A stretch of DNA of 64,000 nucleotides from Nannochloropsis salina CCMP1776 (taxonomy: Eukaryota; Sar; Eustigmatophyceae; Eustigmatales; Monodopsidaceae): positions 11,136 through 75,135 of the forward strand of contig SDOX01000019.1 of the NCBI GenBank assembly GCA_004565275.1. The letters are read 5' to 3'. Under the pieces are notes generated by a model. That model saw only the letters and a list, made by a program, of their open reading frames with translations, had not been told where the DNA came from and searched no databases. Of the stretch, positions 55,422-64,000 are shown piece by piece. Numbering within the stretch: the stretch's first letter is position 1; each line of letters starts with the position of its first letter. A program made the translations under genes and the position numbers.

Positions 55422-56145
55422 CTTCCAGTCAGTCGTGAAGACGTCACCCTGTATTAGCCTTTCCGTGCGTGTGCATCTACACGTACAATAATAATCGATT
55501 CTTCGATAGAAATTCTAGTCGAATGTCCTCTCCTCGTAAGCCTTTGTATATTATATGTGGATATAATATGTTGCATGTGCCGTTAGCAATTGTCGACACC
55601 AGATTGCGGTGTTGAGTGGAAGTATTCCCGCTACGTAGGGTACGAAGCAAATAAAGGACACAACACATTTATCAACAAGCCAACTCATAATAAGCAGCAC
55701 AGCGACCAAGAAAAAAGGAGCCAGGAAAGGCTTGCACGGCAAGGGCAGGTCCGGGGCAGGAGGTCAAAAAGGTAGTTTACGTGTATGTGTCCGAAAAATG
55801 CGAATATATACTTTGTGTGGAAAACCGCTCCTGGCCACCCACTCGCCCGTGTCCTTCCCATTGCCCTTGCAACACCACCTTTCAGGATGGATACCCAAGT
55901 ACGAAGGTGTTGTGGCGTGATACACGTATGTCTCTATGCACATTTCGTATGGGAGAGAGGCAGAGCGTCCCCGTGGCTGTGTTTTTTTTTTCCTTAGACA
56001 TCCTGCTTGTAGCTCGCTGTCGCCCGGCCCCACTGGAATGGACACGCAAGTGTATCTACCCTGGCACTTTACCCTCCCAGTTGCCCTTGTTACGGCGTCC
56101 TTCTAACCGACCATCAACCATTTTGATAACCCACACAAGTTCAGG
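55422..56145. other. Divergent intergenic region
   Basis: About 720 bases between the THYN1-like gene (longest form) and uL15, containing both promoters. Apart from the AT-rich inverted repeat at 55548-55569 I see nothing definite. Confidence 0.5.
55548..55569. repeat. Perfect AT-rich inverted repeat with GTGG loop
   Basis: Nine bases ATATTATAT and their exact reverse complement flank a four-base GTGG loop. It lies upstream of both the THYN1-like gene and the uL15 gene and could be a promoter-associated AT element or chance. Confidence 0.6.
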
Positions 56146-57499
56146 ATGGGTGGCCGACGCATTCTTGTGGCCCTCGCGGTTATTCCTGCTGTTGCAGGTA
56201 AGCTTTATAAAGTCGAGCCAGGGGCAAGGGATGGCAGGGAAAGATTTTAGGGCCGGTCGACTTGTACGCCATCTGATCGTTTTTCCAATTACTGGTTACG
56301 CGTGTATGGTTTCTTGATGTGTGTGTGATTTTTATGAGTATTTAAGGTTTCAGGCATGTTGTAATATTGTTGAGTGGCTAACAGATGGACGCGTAGTCGA
56401 AAGTCGTCAGCTCCCTGAAGAGGCTCTTGAGCCGGGGTTTACTGCACCATCTTTCTTCTGGATGACTGTAATATGTATCCCACAAATGGGTCTAATTACT
56501 CTAAAATAGATATTTGGAACGAGGATACAGCTCTCCTAATATAGACTAAATTGAGGCCTTTTCAATCGCAAGGTTACCATTTGGCGGACGACAACTTACC
56601 CTTCTTTCCTCCCATTTCACGCCTTTCTCGTGCAACCAATAGGATTCATGCTCTCGGGTAGTTTCAAGGGCCAACAAACTCAGTCTCTGCTCCGTCCCTC
56701 CATCCAAGCACACCGTGCTGGCGCGGGATCACTGACGATGCGCCTTTTCGACCACAAGCGTCGAGACATGAAGTTCATTGAAGACATTATGGGGCATCCT
56801 GGCGTGGGAGACGAGGGACACAAGGAACCTAGCGTGACAAATCTTCGCCCTTTCCCAGGAAACTACCCCAAGAAACACCGAAAGGGCCGCGGGAACGCCG
56901 GGGGCGGAGGTGGCTCGAGTGGCTACGGAATGCGCGGGCAAAATTCTCGTGGGGGGGTCCGCCCTGGTTTCGAGGGAGGTCAGACGCCGTTGTACCGACG
57001 CACGCCCAAGTGGCCCGGTCGCCCGATGGGCCCGGGACACAAACGAACCCGCTATGCCTTGGTGCAGGTGGAACACCTGAACGAGGCCGCCGATTATTTC
57101 CCCAGTCGGACTATTATTGACCCCGGTTTCCTCCTCGATCAGTGCGTGCTTACCAAGCAAAAATTGGATCTCTTCAAGGTGGTGGGTGGTGACGTGCCTT
57201 TGACCCGCCCGTTGACAGTTCTGGCCCACGGTTTTACGGCTTCGGCCGCCGCCGCCATCGAGGCGGCCGGAGGGAAGTGCGTGTTGCTGTCGCCGACGAC
57301 CAACGAGGTGGTGGAAATGGAGGGCTTGAATGTGGACGAGATTCTGGCGCAACTGGACAAAGAAGAGGCAGCGACAGAAGCGGAGGAGGCGGAAGGCAAA
57401 TACGTGGATGTGCCCCGACCTGGGGGCGCGCGCGAACGGATCCGTGCTGAAATCAGACAGGAGGATAAAGAGGCTTATGCTCGGCTAAGCAACGCATAG
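56146..57499 (+). CDS. RPL15: Bacterial-type 50S ribosomal protein uL15, probably plastid-targeted
   Basis: Two exons, 56146-56197 and 56643-57499, splice to 302 residues. The short first exon encodes a hydrophobic leader, MGGRRILVALAVIPAVAG, joined to FMLSGSF, which looks like the signal peptide and the aromatic +1 position of heterokont plastid pre-proteins. Mature uL15 follows: VTNLRPFPGNYPKKHRKGRG, the Gly-rich loop GGGGGSSGYGMRGQNSRGG and FEGGQTPLYRRTPKWP, typical of bacterial L15. The C-terminal domain has LTVLAHGFTASAAAAIEAAG and GGKCVLL. A tail of about 60 residues extends past the bacterial length. uL15 sits near the peptidyl-transferase centre side of the large subunit and is a late-assembly protein. 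A mitochondrial copy is the alternative; the signal peptide favours the plastid. Confidence 0.9.
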
Positions 57500-58103
57500 G
57501 AGCCGTGAAGACAGTGAACCAAGGGCTGATTAGAGGGTGGGTCCTTGGCCGAAAGAAAAGGAGGGGGTGGCGTGGAAGTTTCTTCTATACATACGACGAC
57601 AAAATTGTGGAAAGGCTGGGAGCATGCGCTCTTGGTCGACGTCCCCACAGATGATAATTCAAGGTCCGATTGGCTGATACTCCTCACGGACATGCGTGAA
57701 AAAGCGGAAGGCTGGTGTCTCTGATGACCTGAAATGGTGACAGAGTGATGCAAAAGGTGCTGTGGTGATTGCACAGCACGCATTGGAGGACAAGCATAGT
57801 CATTCATACAAGAGGAATCTTTCGATCCAAGTTTAGTGGGATGTCTATGTTGAGGGCAGATCTAAAGAAGTACACAAGACTCGAACGGAGCGCGAGAGTC
57901 GAAAACGTTTGTTACTACCTGTCACAGTGTCTTAACTCCCGATGAACATGCTCCTCGAAATGTGGTATTGAGTATCCTCCCCTTATCCAAAACTTTTCAG
58001 ATCTATTCCCTTTTAAGCTCCTTACTCCACTTGCCGCTGCGACAAGGATCCTCCCCTCCCGTCTTGCACTCCTCTTGACACGCCGTCTTCACCTCTGCTG
58101 GTC
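57500..58103. other. Intergenic region between convergent genes
   Basis: About 600 bases with the 3' ends of uL15 and the dynein gene. No recognisable gene. Confidence 0.5.
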
Positions 58104-61100
58104 TCAGTCATCACTCTGCATCAACAAGGCTGTCCCTGTTAGAACCCATTTCGATACGGGTTCCACGGTTTTAAGCGTAGCCAAGAAGATGTAGGTGGCT
58201 CCGCGGGCGGATGTGAGATAAACGGGGCATTCGTATACGTCTGGTTGATTTCTTAAGTATCCCACGGATGACGGCTCCCACGTCGGCTGAACAGGGACTG
58301 CTCGGATGTACAGCACTGGCAAGGGGGAAAGGAGTTCTTTTAGCTTGCTGTCTGTCAAGTTTCCTCCTACTAATGTGTTTCCTACGACAGAGACCGTCTC
58401 TGCAGCCTCCTCAGGGGGGGTCCATCTCGCCCCTTCGATGTAAAGTCCATGAACATAAGCCCCCTCGTGGGGAGGAGGGATATCATTGCCAAGCTGCTCA
58501 GGAGAGGCAAACGTAGTGACATGCGTCTCAATCGTCATATTATCCAATGGATACCCTGTCTGACGGGCTGTCACCTGCATAATTGCTGTCAAATACGCTG
58601 TGGGGTTGAAAAGTCCTGGAAGCCATAGACAAGCGGGAAGATTGCCCAAATCCTCCACCCACGCCTGTAACTGTCGAACGCGTCGAAGCATATTCCTATA
58701 CTGCGATTCCAGGCTCTTTTTGGACGGCCACGCGAGTTCTTCCCACGTACATTGCGAGAACGGATTTCGGCCCGGCCATTCATTCGATAAGAGTGCCCGG
58801 CTTAAATCCTCCATGGTGGGCGACATGTTCAACTGCCCCTTGAATCCCTTGTCCAGATCTTGCAAGGATCTTCGAATTTCTCCCAGCAACGTGTTCATGC
58901 GTGCACACTCCTGGAGAGCCACTATAACGAAAGGTCCATTTTTGGATCGCAGCCATGGTTTTGCTTTCTCCTCTAGGAGAGCTAGCACAAAATCCTGTGG
59001 CAGGCGATCGAGCAAATCCTTCATGATGTGTCGTACAGTGGAAGTAGAGTTGCTGATCGGGCTCGGTACAATACTATTTCCTACATCCCCTGTCCTTCCT
59101 TCAGATGTCGAAGGCGACTTATCTGTCGCCCGAGCACCAGGCATGCTTCCTGCTATGGACTGCACCGTATCTAATAATGAAGATGCCGAACTGGTCAAAT
59201 AACCTATCTCAGCATTCCTGTGAAGCCCAAATTGTGGTGGAGCTTCGAAAGGAATATGTGCTTCGATATAGTCTAAGTAGCCTTTATGAGTCATCAACTC
59301 GGGAATGGGAGAACGAAAGTGAGGGCTCAGTTCCATCTGCTTGAAAACTCCAGGGCCCAAAAGCACTTTCAAATACGTGTTACACAGGCGGCGATCCCAC
59401 GCATCCGTTATATGACCTCCGTACATGACTTCGCCTAGAATGTACCTAAGGTCAGCCCACGGCACTGTACCCGAGGGTGCCGCCTCGATGTAGGCCTGGA
59501 GAACATTAGAGCAAATCGTCAAATCCCCCATATTGAAACTGTAAGCTCGAGACCAGCCTTGCGGGCCAAAGCGCCTGCGACCCAATATCAACGAGTGGAA
59601 CCAACACAGCGCAAACAGGCAAGCTTGGAATGTATGTTTCTTCTCCGCTTGTGTGCTTGGTTGCTGCATTCCCACAAGGTCTATCCGCTCTTGGGAAAAA
59701 TTAGACCATGCCCGGACCATATTAGACTTGATGTCGGCGGGCGCTTCGTTCGCTACCTTTATTGCTCCCTGCATCAAAGACTCGGGCATGTTCCTCAAAT
59801 TTGCCAGTGGGGGCGGCTCAGCTGAAATGAAACAGCGAAAGGATGGGTGAGGCCCTATGTTCATAGCGCCTTCGCTTATATTGCTTGTGGCACTTGCAGT
59901 CACAACTTCCAAGAGCCGCTCCAATTTTGGTAACCAAGATTGCATCAAATGGCAATTTTGGAGCATTACCCATCCTCCACATTTGGCGAAACGTTCTATC
60001 ACGGCCTCTGCGAGCGCTTCTTGGCCCTGACCCATGGAAATATTCACAAAGGTGCCTTGCTCCAGCGACATACCCATCGTTCTGCCCAAGCTTTCCACCC
60101 ACGGCGTAGGGTCCACCCCAGGAAATAGGACGAAAAACATGGGAGTGCTCGGTGTGGTCTCCTGAAAAGCTTGCGTCATGTCAAACGGCCGCTGAGAAAT
60201 GTAGTCATTACCAAGTGATTGAGATATCCATATCTTTATAGCTGTAATTAGCCGATCAGGTCTGAAAGCACGGAGTAGAATCAGACGAGCCAATGGAGGC
60301 AAAACCCTCTCGTACTCGGATGGTAATTTGGCAATTTCGGGCTGTTCGTGGTCGAACCAGTCGTGCCATTCGTCCGGACTGCTTTGAAGGGCATCGCCTA
60401 GGTGATTAAAATATTTTTTCAAGCCCTCCAAAGCTTTGACGCGCTGCCAAACATTGGACGGTAGCCATTCCACCAACGAACCCATCGGACTGGGATCAGC
60501 TGTTGTCTTCGAGGTGGTCAGGTACTCCAGCTCTTCTATTGATATTCGACCTTCGTGTACCATAATTCTTAAAGCGAGGAGAAAAGCTACGGTTACTTTG
60601 TCCTTATCGAAGAGGCCTCTGCACACATACTTGAAAGTCGTAATAGTGATGGCTTCGATTAGCTGGGAGCACCTATTATGCAGTTCCTCGTCAGTCATAT
60701 CAACGACGTTTGAATTCTCCATGTCATCCATGGCGCCGGTGCTAGCACTTCTGTTGAAATCTAGATTAAGACTGGATTGGGAGTGTTGCACTTCCATGTC
60801 TGCCAAAGAATCTTGTCCCTCCATGTGCGCGTGTGTTACACCATCTCCTTGTTCCTCATCCATGCTCGATTCCACCCTTTTTGATGGCACTGGTATGCTG
60901 TCCATTCCACAATTAAATACCAGTATAAATGCTGCCAGCGAATACACATAATACGTGTGAATTGTTTCCAGATCTTTCAATAGGAAAAATAACAAAGCCG
61001 CCCGTCTCGCCACGGGACGATACTTATCACTTGTAGACTTTATCCGCTCTTGCGTGACATGTGCCAAAGCGGCTTTGGCCGCTATGTCGGAAGCGACACG

Positions 61101-64000
61101 TTTGGTTTCTTCGAGACCTTCAATAAGTTCCACATCCTCTGTAATATCCCCCTGTGCCATTGCAAGCTTGGACAAGATTATGTCCTCTAACTCCTTCATC
61201 TTTATCTTAAATCCATTCTGTTGTTCGACGAATTGGTCGCTCAGCTCAGCCAGATCACGCCGTTCTTTTTGCACCACCAACGTTAAAAGCTGATCCTCCA
61301 GGCCCTTTTCTGTTACTGTAAAATTCACTAAAGTCGTTTCAGCTTGGATTTCGGGGGGGAAGTGAGGATTTGACATCTTCGTGTGTAGATACAAGCGGAA
61401 ATCGGGATGCCATTCAACGTCGATATCTCCTACTTTGAGAAATTGTTTTTTGCCCTTTTTGATTCCCGCACGCCGGATGACAGGTGCTAGCACTGCATCT
61501 ATCGTTTCACCCATGTTCTCTATTAAGAGGGACCATCCATTCTCTAATGCGGCTCGAAGTTTTTCCAGTAGGAGCTTTTGGCCCAAGCGTACAACTTGAA
61601 GGTTGCGACCTCTTTCCTTCTCCCGAATCCACTTAATGCCTTGAAGCTGTGGGTCGATCAGCAACGGCCAACGAACTGAGCTTGTAAGTATCACTCCATT
61701 CTCCGCGCTGACCGCATCGGCAGGCAAGCCTTCAGTATTCCAAGCCGCTATTTGTGCTTCCGTGACCAGTAGCTGCACAGGTGTCTTTGTTGGTGGAGCG
61801 TGGACTTGATTTCCGTCATTTTCATTCCCTATATTGCAGGTGACGGGAGCAAAGGACAAAGGTACAGTCCCTACCGCCGTTTGAAGCTCTTTGACCAAAA
61901 ATGGTACAAAATGTTGGTAAAGTAGCTCATCCCGATAAGGTTTTGTAAAGGGTCCTAGATAAGAAATAAAGGCGGCACTGAGCAGTACATCTCCGATAAG
62001 CAAGTCTTTATCCTCTGTCATTTGCTGAATTCGGGCTGTCCATCGATCATTTTCAGATGATAAGGCATGCGTCAAACGTTGAGCCAAATTTAATTTTTGC
62101 TCTCCCTTGGCCACAGAATCAAGGGCTTCCTGTTTCTCCCTGTTCGCCAAGGTATACTCCGTGTTAAGAGTATCAAGTTTTTCTTGTAGTTCGGCTACTT
62201 TCGTAAGGACTTGTGCCAGCCTGCTATTGGCCGCAGCTAATTGATCATCAGCTTGCTTGAGGGCAAGGCGCTTGGGCTCAACCGTAACAACAATATCGTA
62301 GTACTTGACGATGTTAATTACAAACGAACACAATCCAGCTGCGGCAGAGTTTTTGGACATTATTATTTCGCTGGTAAAGTGCTCCATTGCCAGATATTTA
62401 CGGACTTCTTTCCAATTGATTGCAGGTACCTTACTGTTGTCCACATTTACCTTCATTTCTTTTAGCATGTCAATGTATTCCTGAATATTGCCCAGCAGAG
62501 CTTTCTTGCAAGCATCCCAGGACGTGTCCTTGACTTTTCCCGTCTTTACATTGACCGAAATGTGTGGATGTATACCAGCCAGCAAAATCATGGTGGCAGC
62601 AAAAACATCATCTACCCCTGCGGGGGGCTTAGCCATCGTCTTGCATTCTGCTAGATCCTTCTTGTTGAGTGTATCCAATGCCGCCATTGCACTCACTACT
62701 GCAGGCTCAGCCCTGGCAAGGTCCATCTCTGTGTCTTTCTGTTTAGCAGCCACCTGGAGTTGGATTTTCGTAACTTCTTCTTTCTCTTCTCGGGCCTTTT
62801 CAGTCTCAATCTCGACTACAGCTTTCTCGCGTGCCACTGACTCGGCAATGCTTTCCGCAACAGATTTCTTCTTCTCAGCTTTCTCAAGTTTTATTTTCAA
62901 ATCTTCCTCGATTTTTGTTACTGCCTCTGCCGTTTCATCTAGTTTCGTTAGCCCATTTGCAAGTCGCTTTATATCATTGTCTGATTCTGCGCGCTTTTGC
63001 TTGAGGATCAATCCAAATAATTTGAGCAACTCCAAATATGATTTAGGCGTCGTGTATACGAATCGACGCTCAAGTCGTAGAAATTTTTTCGCCACTTCAT
63101 TTACCACAAGAAAGCTGTACGGCAAAAAACGCTCTATCACCCCTCGAAACGCTCTCGCGGCACCTACATTGCCTGTCACTCTCATGCTCGATGCTGGAGT
63201 CCCTAGATCAGATTTCGTCGAGGTCACTGCGTCTCCGTTTCCTCCTAAATCGATTTGTGCCAGATAATTTCTCCCCACGCTGTACAGAGCTTCCTTTGGC
63301 CAAGCGTGGAACCAGTTGATGACAGTACAATTGACCAGTGCTGGAAATTTCCGCGCGCGAGTCCGTAATGTATCGCCAACTGGAGAAAACGCCAAAACCA
63401 CATGCAAGTATTTGCGGACCCTCCCAATAAAGAATTTCCAGCAGGTCCTTTTATTAGTTGCGACTCCTGCAGCTTTAGCTTTGGGTGCTATCGAGCTGCT
63501 TATAGACTCCTGCTCCTCGGTAGTAAAGAGGTCAGGGATGTGACCGGAGGCCAATAAGTCATTCACGTATACCAGGAAGTGCTCATTGGTTATCTGATTG
63601 TCAGCTAAAAGGAACACGACCCCTTCCTCTCGCAATCCCGCCTTTTGGTACGCAGCTTTGAGATCTTCCTTAAAATCTGTAACCCCATACGTAGCCGATA
63701 TGACGATTTGTTTCACTGAGTAGCCGCACACGTGAGCTGCTAATCGAGCTAAGGATTGTTTACCGCTCCCTCCAACACCGATAAGCAGTGCATGGCCACC
63801 CTCATTCAAGATGATGCGAGATATCCGCGTAACATGCTTGAGCGCATCATCGAAGAGGACCAGGTCCATAGCAGGATTACTCTCGTTGTATTCCTTCAAT
63901 GTCTCCTCTAATGTATATGAAAGCCTATCCAGGGACCCCGCTTGGTCATAAGATCTACTTTGGGTGGTTTCTGTGAAATGACAAAAGACTAAGGGGGCAG
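58104..64000 (-). CDS. Axonemal-type dynein heavy chain, C-terminal motor part (5' end outside window)
   Basis: Dynein heavy chains are AAA+ microtubule motors. The frame is open from the right window edge to the stop at 58104, with no intron in 5.9 kb, giving about 1,965 residues of a protein usually over 4,000. Visible parts in order: LVFCHFTE before AAA4; AAA4 with P-loop GVGGSGKQSL (63752-63781); stalk coiled coil from about 62990 (AVTKIEEDLKIKLEKAEKKK) to 62050 with the microtubule-binding tip between (EVRKYLAMEHFTSEIIMSKN); AAA5 with FISYLGPFTKPYRDELL, QLQGIKWIREKERGRNLQVV and FRLYLHTKMSNPHFPPEIQA; AAA6 and the C-terminal domain with PVLYIRAVPV and CPVYLTSARGATYIFLATL. The AAA5 blocks resemble outer-arm beta-type chains (DNAH9/11/17), but subtype is tentative. 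A Ser/acidic insert of about 60 residues lies near 60715-60895. Base composition is visibly less GC-rich than the genes to the left. Confidence 0.92.
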   Translation of the reverse strand, partial: APLVFCHFTETTQSRSYDQAGSLDRLSYTLEETLKEYNESNPAMDLVLFDDALKHVTRISRIILNEGGHALLIGVGGSGKQSLARLAAHVCGYSVKQIVISATYGVTDFKEDLKAAYQKAGLREEGVVFLLADNQITNEHFLVYVNDLLASGHIPDLFTTEEQESISSSIAPKAKAAGVATNKRTCWKFFIGRVRKYLHVVLAFSPVGDTLRTRARKFPALVNCTVINWFHAWPKEALYSVGRNYLAQIDLGGNGDAVTSTKSDLGTPASSMRVTGNVGAARAFRGVIERFLPYSFLVVNEVAKKFLRLERRFVYTTPKSYLELLKLFGLILKQKRAESDNDIKRLANGLTKLDETAEAVTKIEEDLKIKLEKAEKKKSVAESIAESVAREKAVVEIETEKAREEKEEVTKIQLQVAAKQKDTEMDLARAEPAVVSAMAALDTLNKKDLAECKTMAKPPAGVDDVFAATMILLAGIHPHISVNVKTGKVKDTSWDACKKALLGNIQEYIDMLKEMKVNVDNSKVPAINWKEVRKYLAMEHFTSEIIMSKNSAAAGLCSFVINIVKYYDIVVTVEPKRLALKQADDQLAAANSRLAQVLTKVAELQEKLDTLNTEYTLANREKQEALDSVAKGEQKLNLAQRLTHALSSENDRWTARIQQMTEDKDLLIGDVLLSAAFISYLGPFTKPYRDELLYQHFVPFLVKELQTAVGTVPLSFAPVTCNIGNENDGNQVHAPPTKTPVQLLVTEAQIAAWNTEGLPADAVSAENGVILTSSVRWPLLIDPQLQGIKWIREKERGRNLQVVRLGQKLLLEKLRAALENGWSLLIENMGETIDAVLAPVIRRAGIKKGKKQFLKVGDIDVEWHPDFRLYLHTKMSNPHFPPEIQAETTLVNFTVTEKGLEDQLLTLVVQKERRDLAELSDQFVEQQNGFKIKMKELEDIILSKLAMAQGDITEDVELIEGLEETKRVASDIAAKAALAHVTQERIKSTSDKYRPVARRAALLFFLLKDLETIHTYYVYSLAAFILVFNCGMDSIPVPSKRVESSMDEEQGDGVTHAHMEGQDSLADMEVQHSQSSLNLDFNRSASTGAMDDMENSNVVDMTDEELHNRCSQLIEAITITTFKYVCRGLFDKDKVTVAFLLALRIMVHEGRISIEELEYLTTSKTTADPSPMGSLVEWLPSNVWQRVKALEGLKKYFNHLGDALQSSPDEWHDWFDHEQPEIAKLPSEYERVLPPLARLILLRAFRPDRLITAIKIWISQSLGNDYISQRPFDMTQAFQETTPSTPMFFVLFPGVDPTPWVESLGRTMGMSLEQGTFVNISMGQGQEALAEAVIERFAKCGGWVMLQNCHLMQSWLPKLERLLEVVTASATSNISEGAMNIGPHPSFRCFISAEPPPLANLRNMPESLMQGAIKVANEAPADIKSNMVRAWSNFSQERIDLVGMQQPSTQAEKKHTFQACLFALCWFHSLILGRRRFGPQGWSRAYSFNMGDLTICSNVLQAYIEAAPSGTVPWADLRYILGEVMYGGHITDAWDRRLCNTYLKVLLGPGVFKQMELSPHFRSPIPELMTHKGYLDYIEAHIPFEAPPQFGLHRNAEIGYLTSSASSLLDTVQSIAGSMPGARATDKSPSTSEGRTGDVGNSIVPSPISNSTSTVRHIMKDLLDRLPQDFVLALLEEKAKPWLRSKNGPFVIVALQECARMNTLLGEIRRSLQDLDKGFKGQLNMSPTMEDLSRALLSNEWPGRNPFSQCTWEELAWPSKKSLESQYRNMLRRVRQLQAWVEDLGNLPACLWLPGLFNPTAYLTAIMQVTARQTGYPLDNMTIETHVTTFASPEQLGNDIPPPHEGAYVHGLYIEGARWTPPEEAAETVSVVGNTLVGGNLTDSKLKELLSPLPVLYIRAVPVQPTWEPSSVGYLRNQPDVYECPVYLTSARGATYIFLATLKTVEPVSKWVLTGTALLMQSDD

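Overview
This window is nuclear DNA of a photosynthetic stramenopile (ochrophyte alga), most likely a eustigmatophyte of the Nannochloropsis/Microchloropsis type. The reasons are spliced eukaryotic genes in a compact, GC-rich genome, a protein family I know from diatoms and other stramenopiles, a nuclear ribosomal protein uL15 of bacterial type behind a signal-peptide-like leader, and the very many GGGA/CCCT tetranucleotide arrays that I recall from Nannochloropsis gene models. The genus assignment is inference.

Layout: 1-1360 is the 3' end of a CocE/NonD-type hydrolase (+). 3333-5919 is a stramenopile-specific WTPEEE-type protein (+). 7594-13977 is a large membrane-contact-site protein with two F-BAR-like domains, GRAM, VASt and a C-terminal membrane helix (+). 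14855-21601 is COG3, a Golgi tether subunit (-). 22238-24427 is phosphoserine phosphatase (+). 25202-27385 is a KCTD-like BTB protein (+). 29125-37766 is the exosome nuclease DIS3, with an assembly gap inside (+). 38246-39682 is TAP42/IGBP1 (-). 40631-44685 is a type I membrane protein with a PA domain (+). 45685-50416 is a divergent P5A ATPase (-). 51465-54020 is a DHCR24-like FAD oxidoreductase (+). 54354-55421 is an EVE-domain THYN1-like protein (-). 56146-57499 is uL15 (+). 58104-64000 is the C-terminal motor part of an axonemal-type dynein heavy chain, open at the window edge (-).

The window falls into two styles. From 1 to about 37.8 kb the genes are cut by many short introns. These usually begin with GGGA-rich sequence just after the donor and end in CCCT-rich sequence before the acceptor, on the coding strand whichever way the gene points. 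From 38 kb on, most genes are single-exon or have few introns, and the arrays become sparse. Some arrays lie inside exons and encode GREG or PSLP peptide repeats.

The genes are unrelated housekeeping functions (RNA decay, Golgi traffic, PP2A control, ER quality control, serine and sterol metabolism, plastid translation), so no operon-like system is evident. The most unusual items are the complementary intron ends, the tandem F-BAR/GRAM/VASt fusion, the P5A ATPase with a changed M4 motif, and the dynein in a lineage usually thought to lack flagella. I found no rRNA, tRNA, CRISPR or recognisable mobile element. Exon boundaries were read by eye and are approximate unless exact positions are given.
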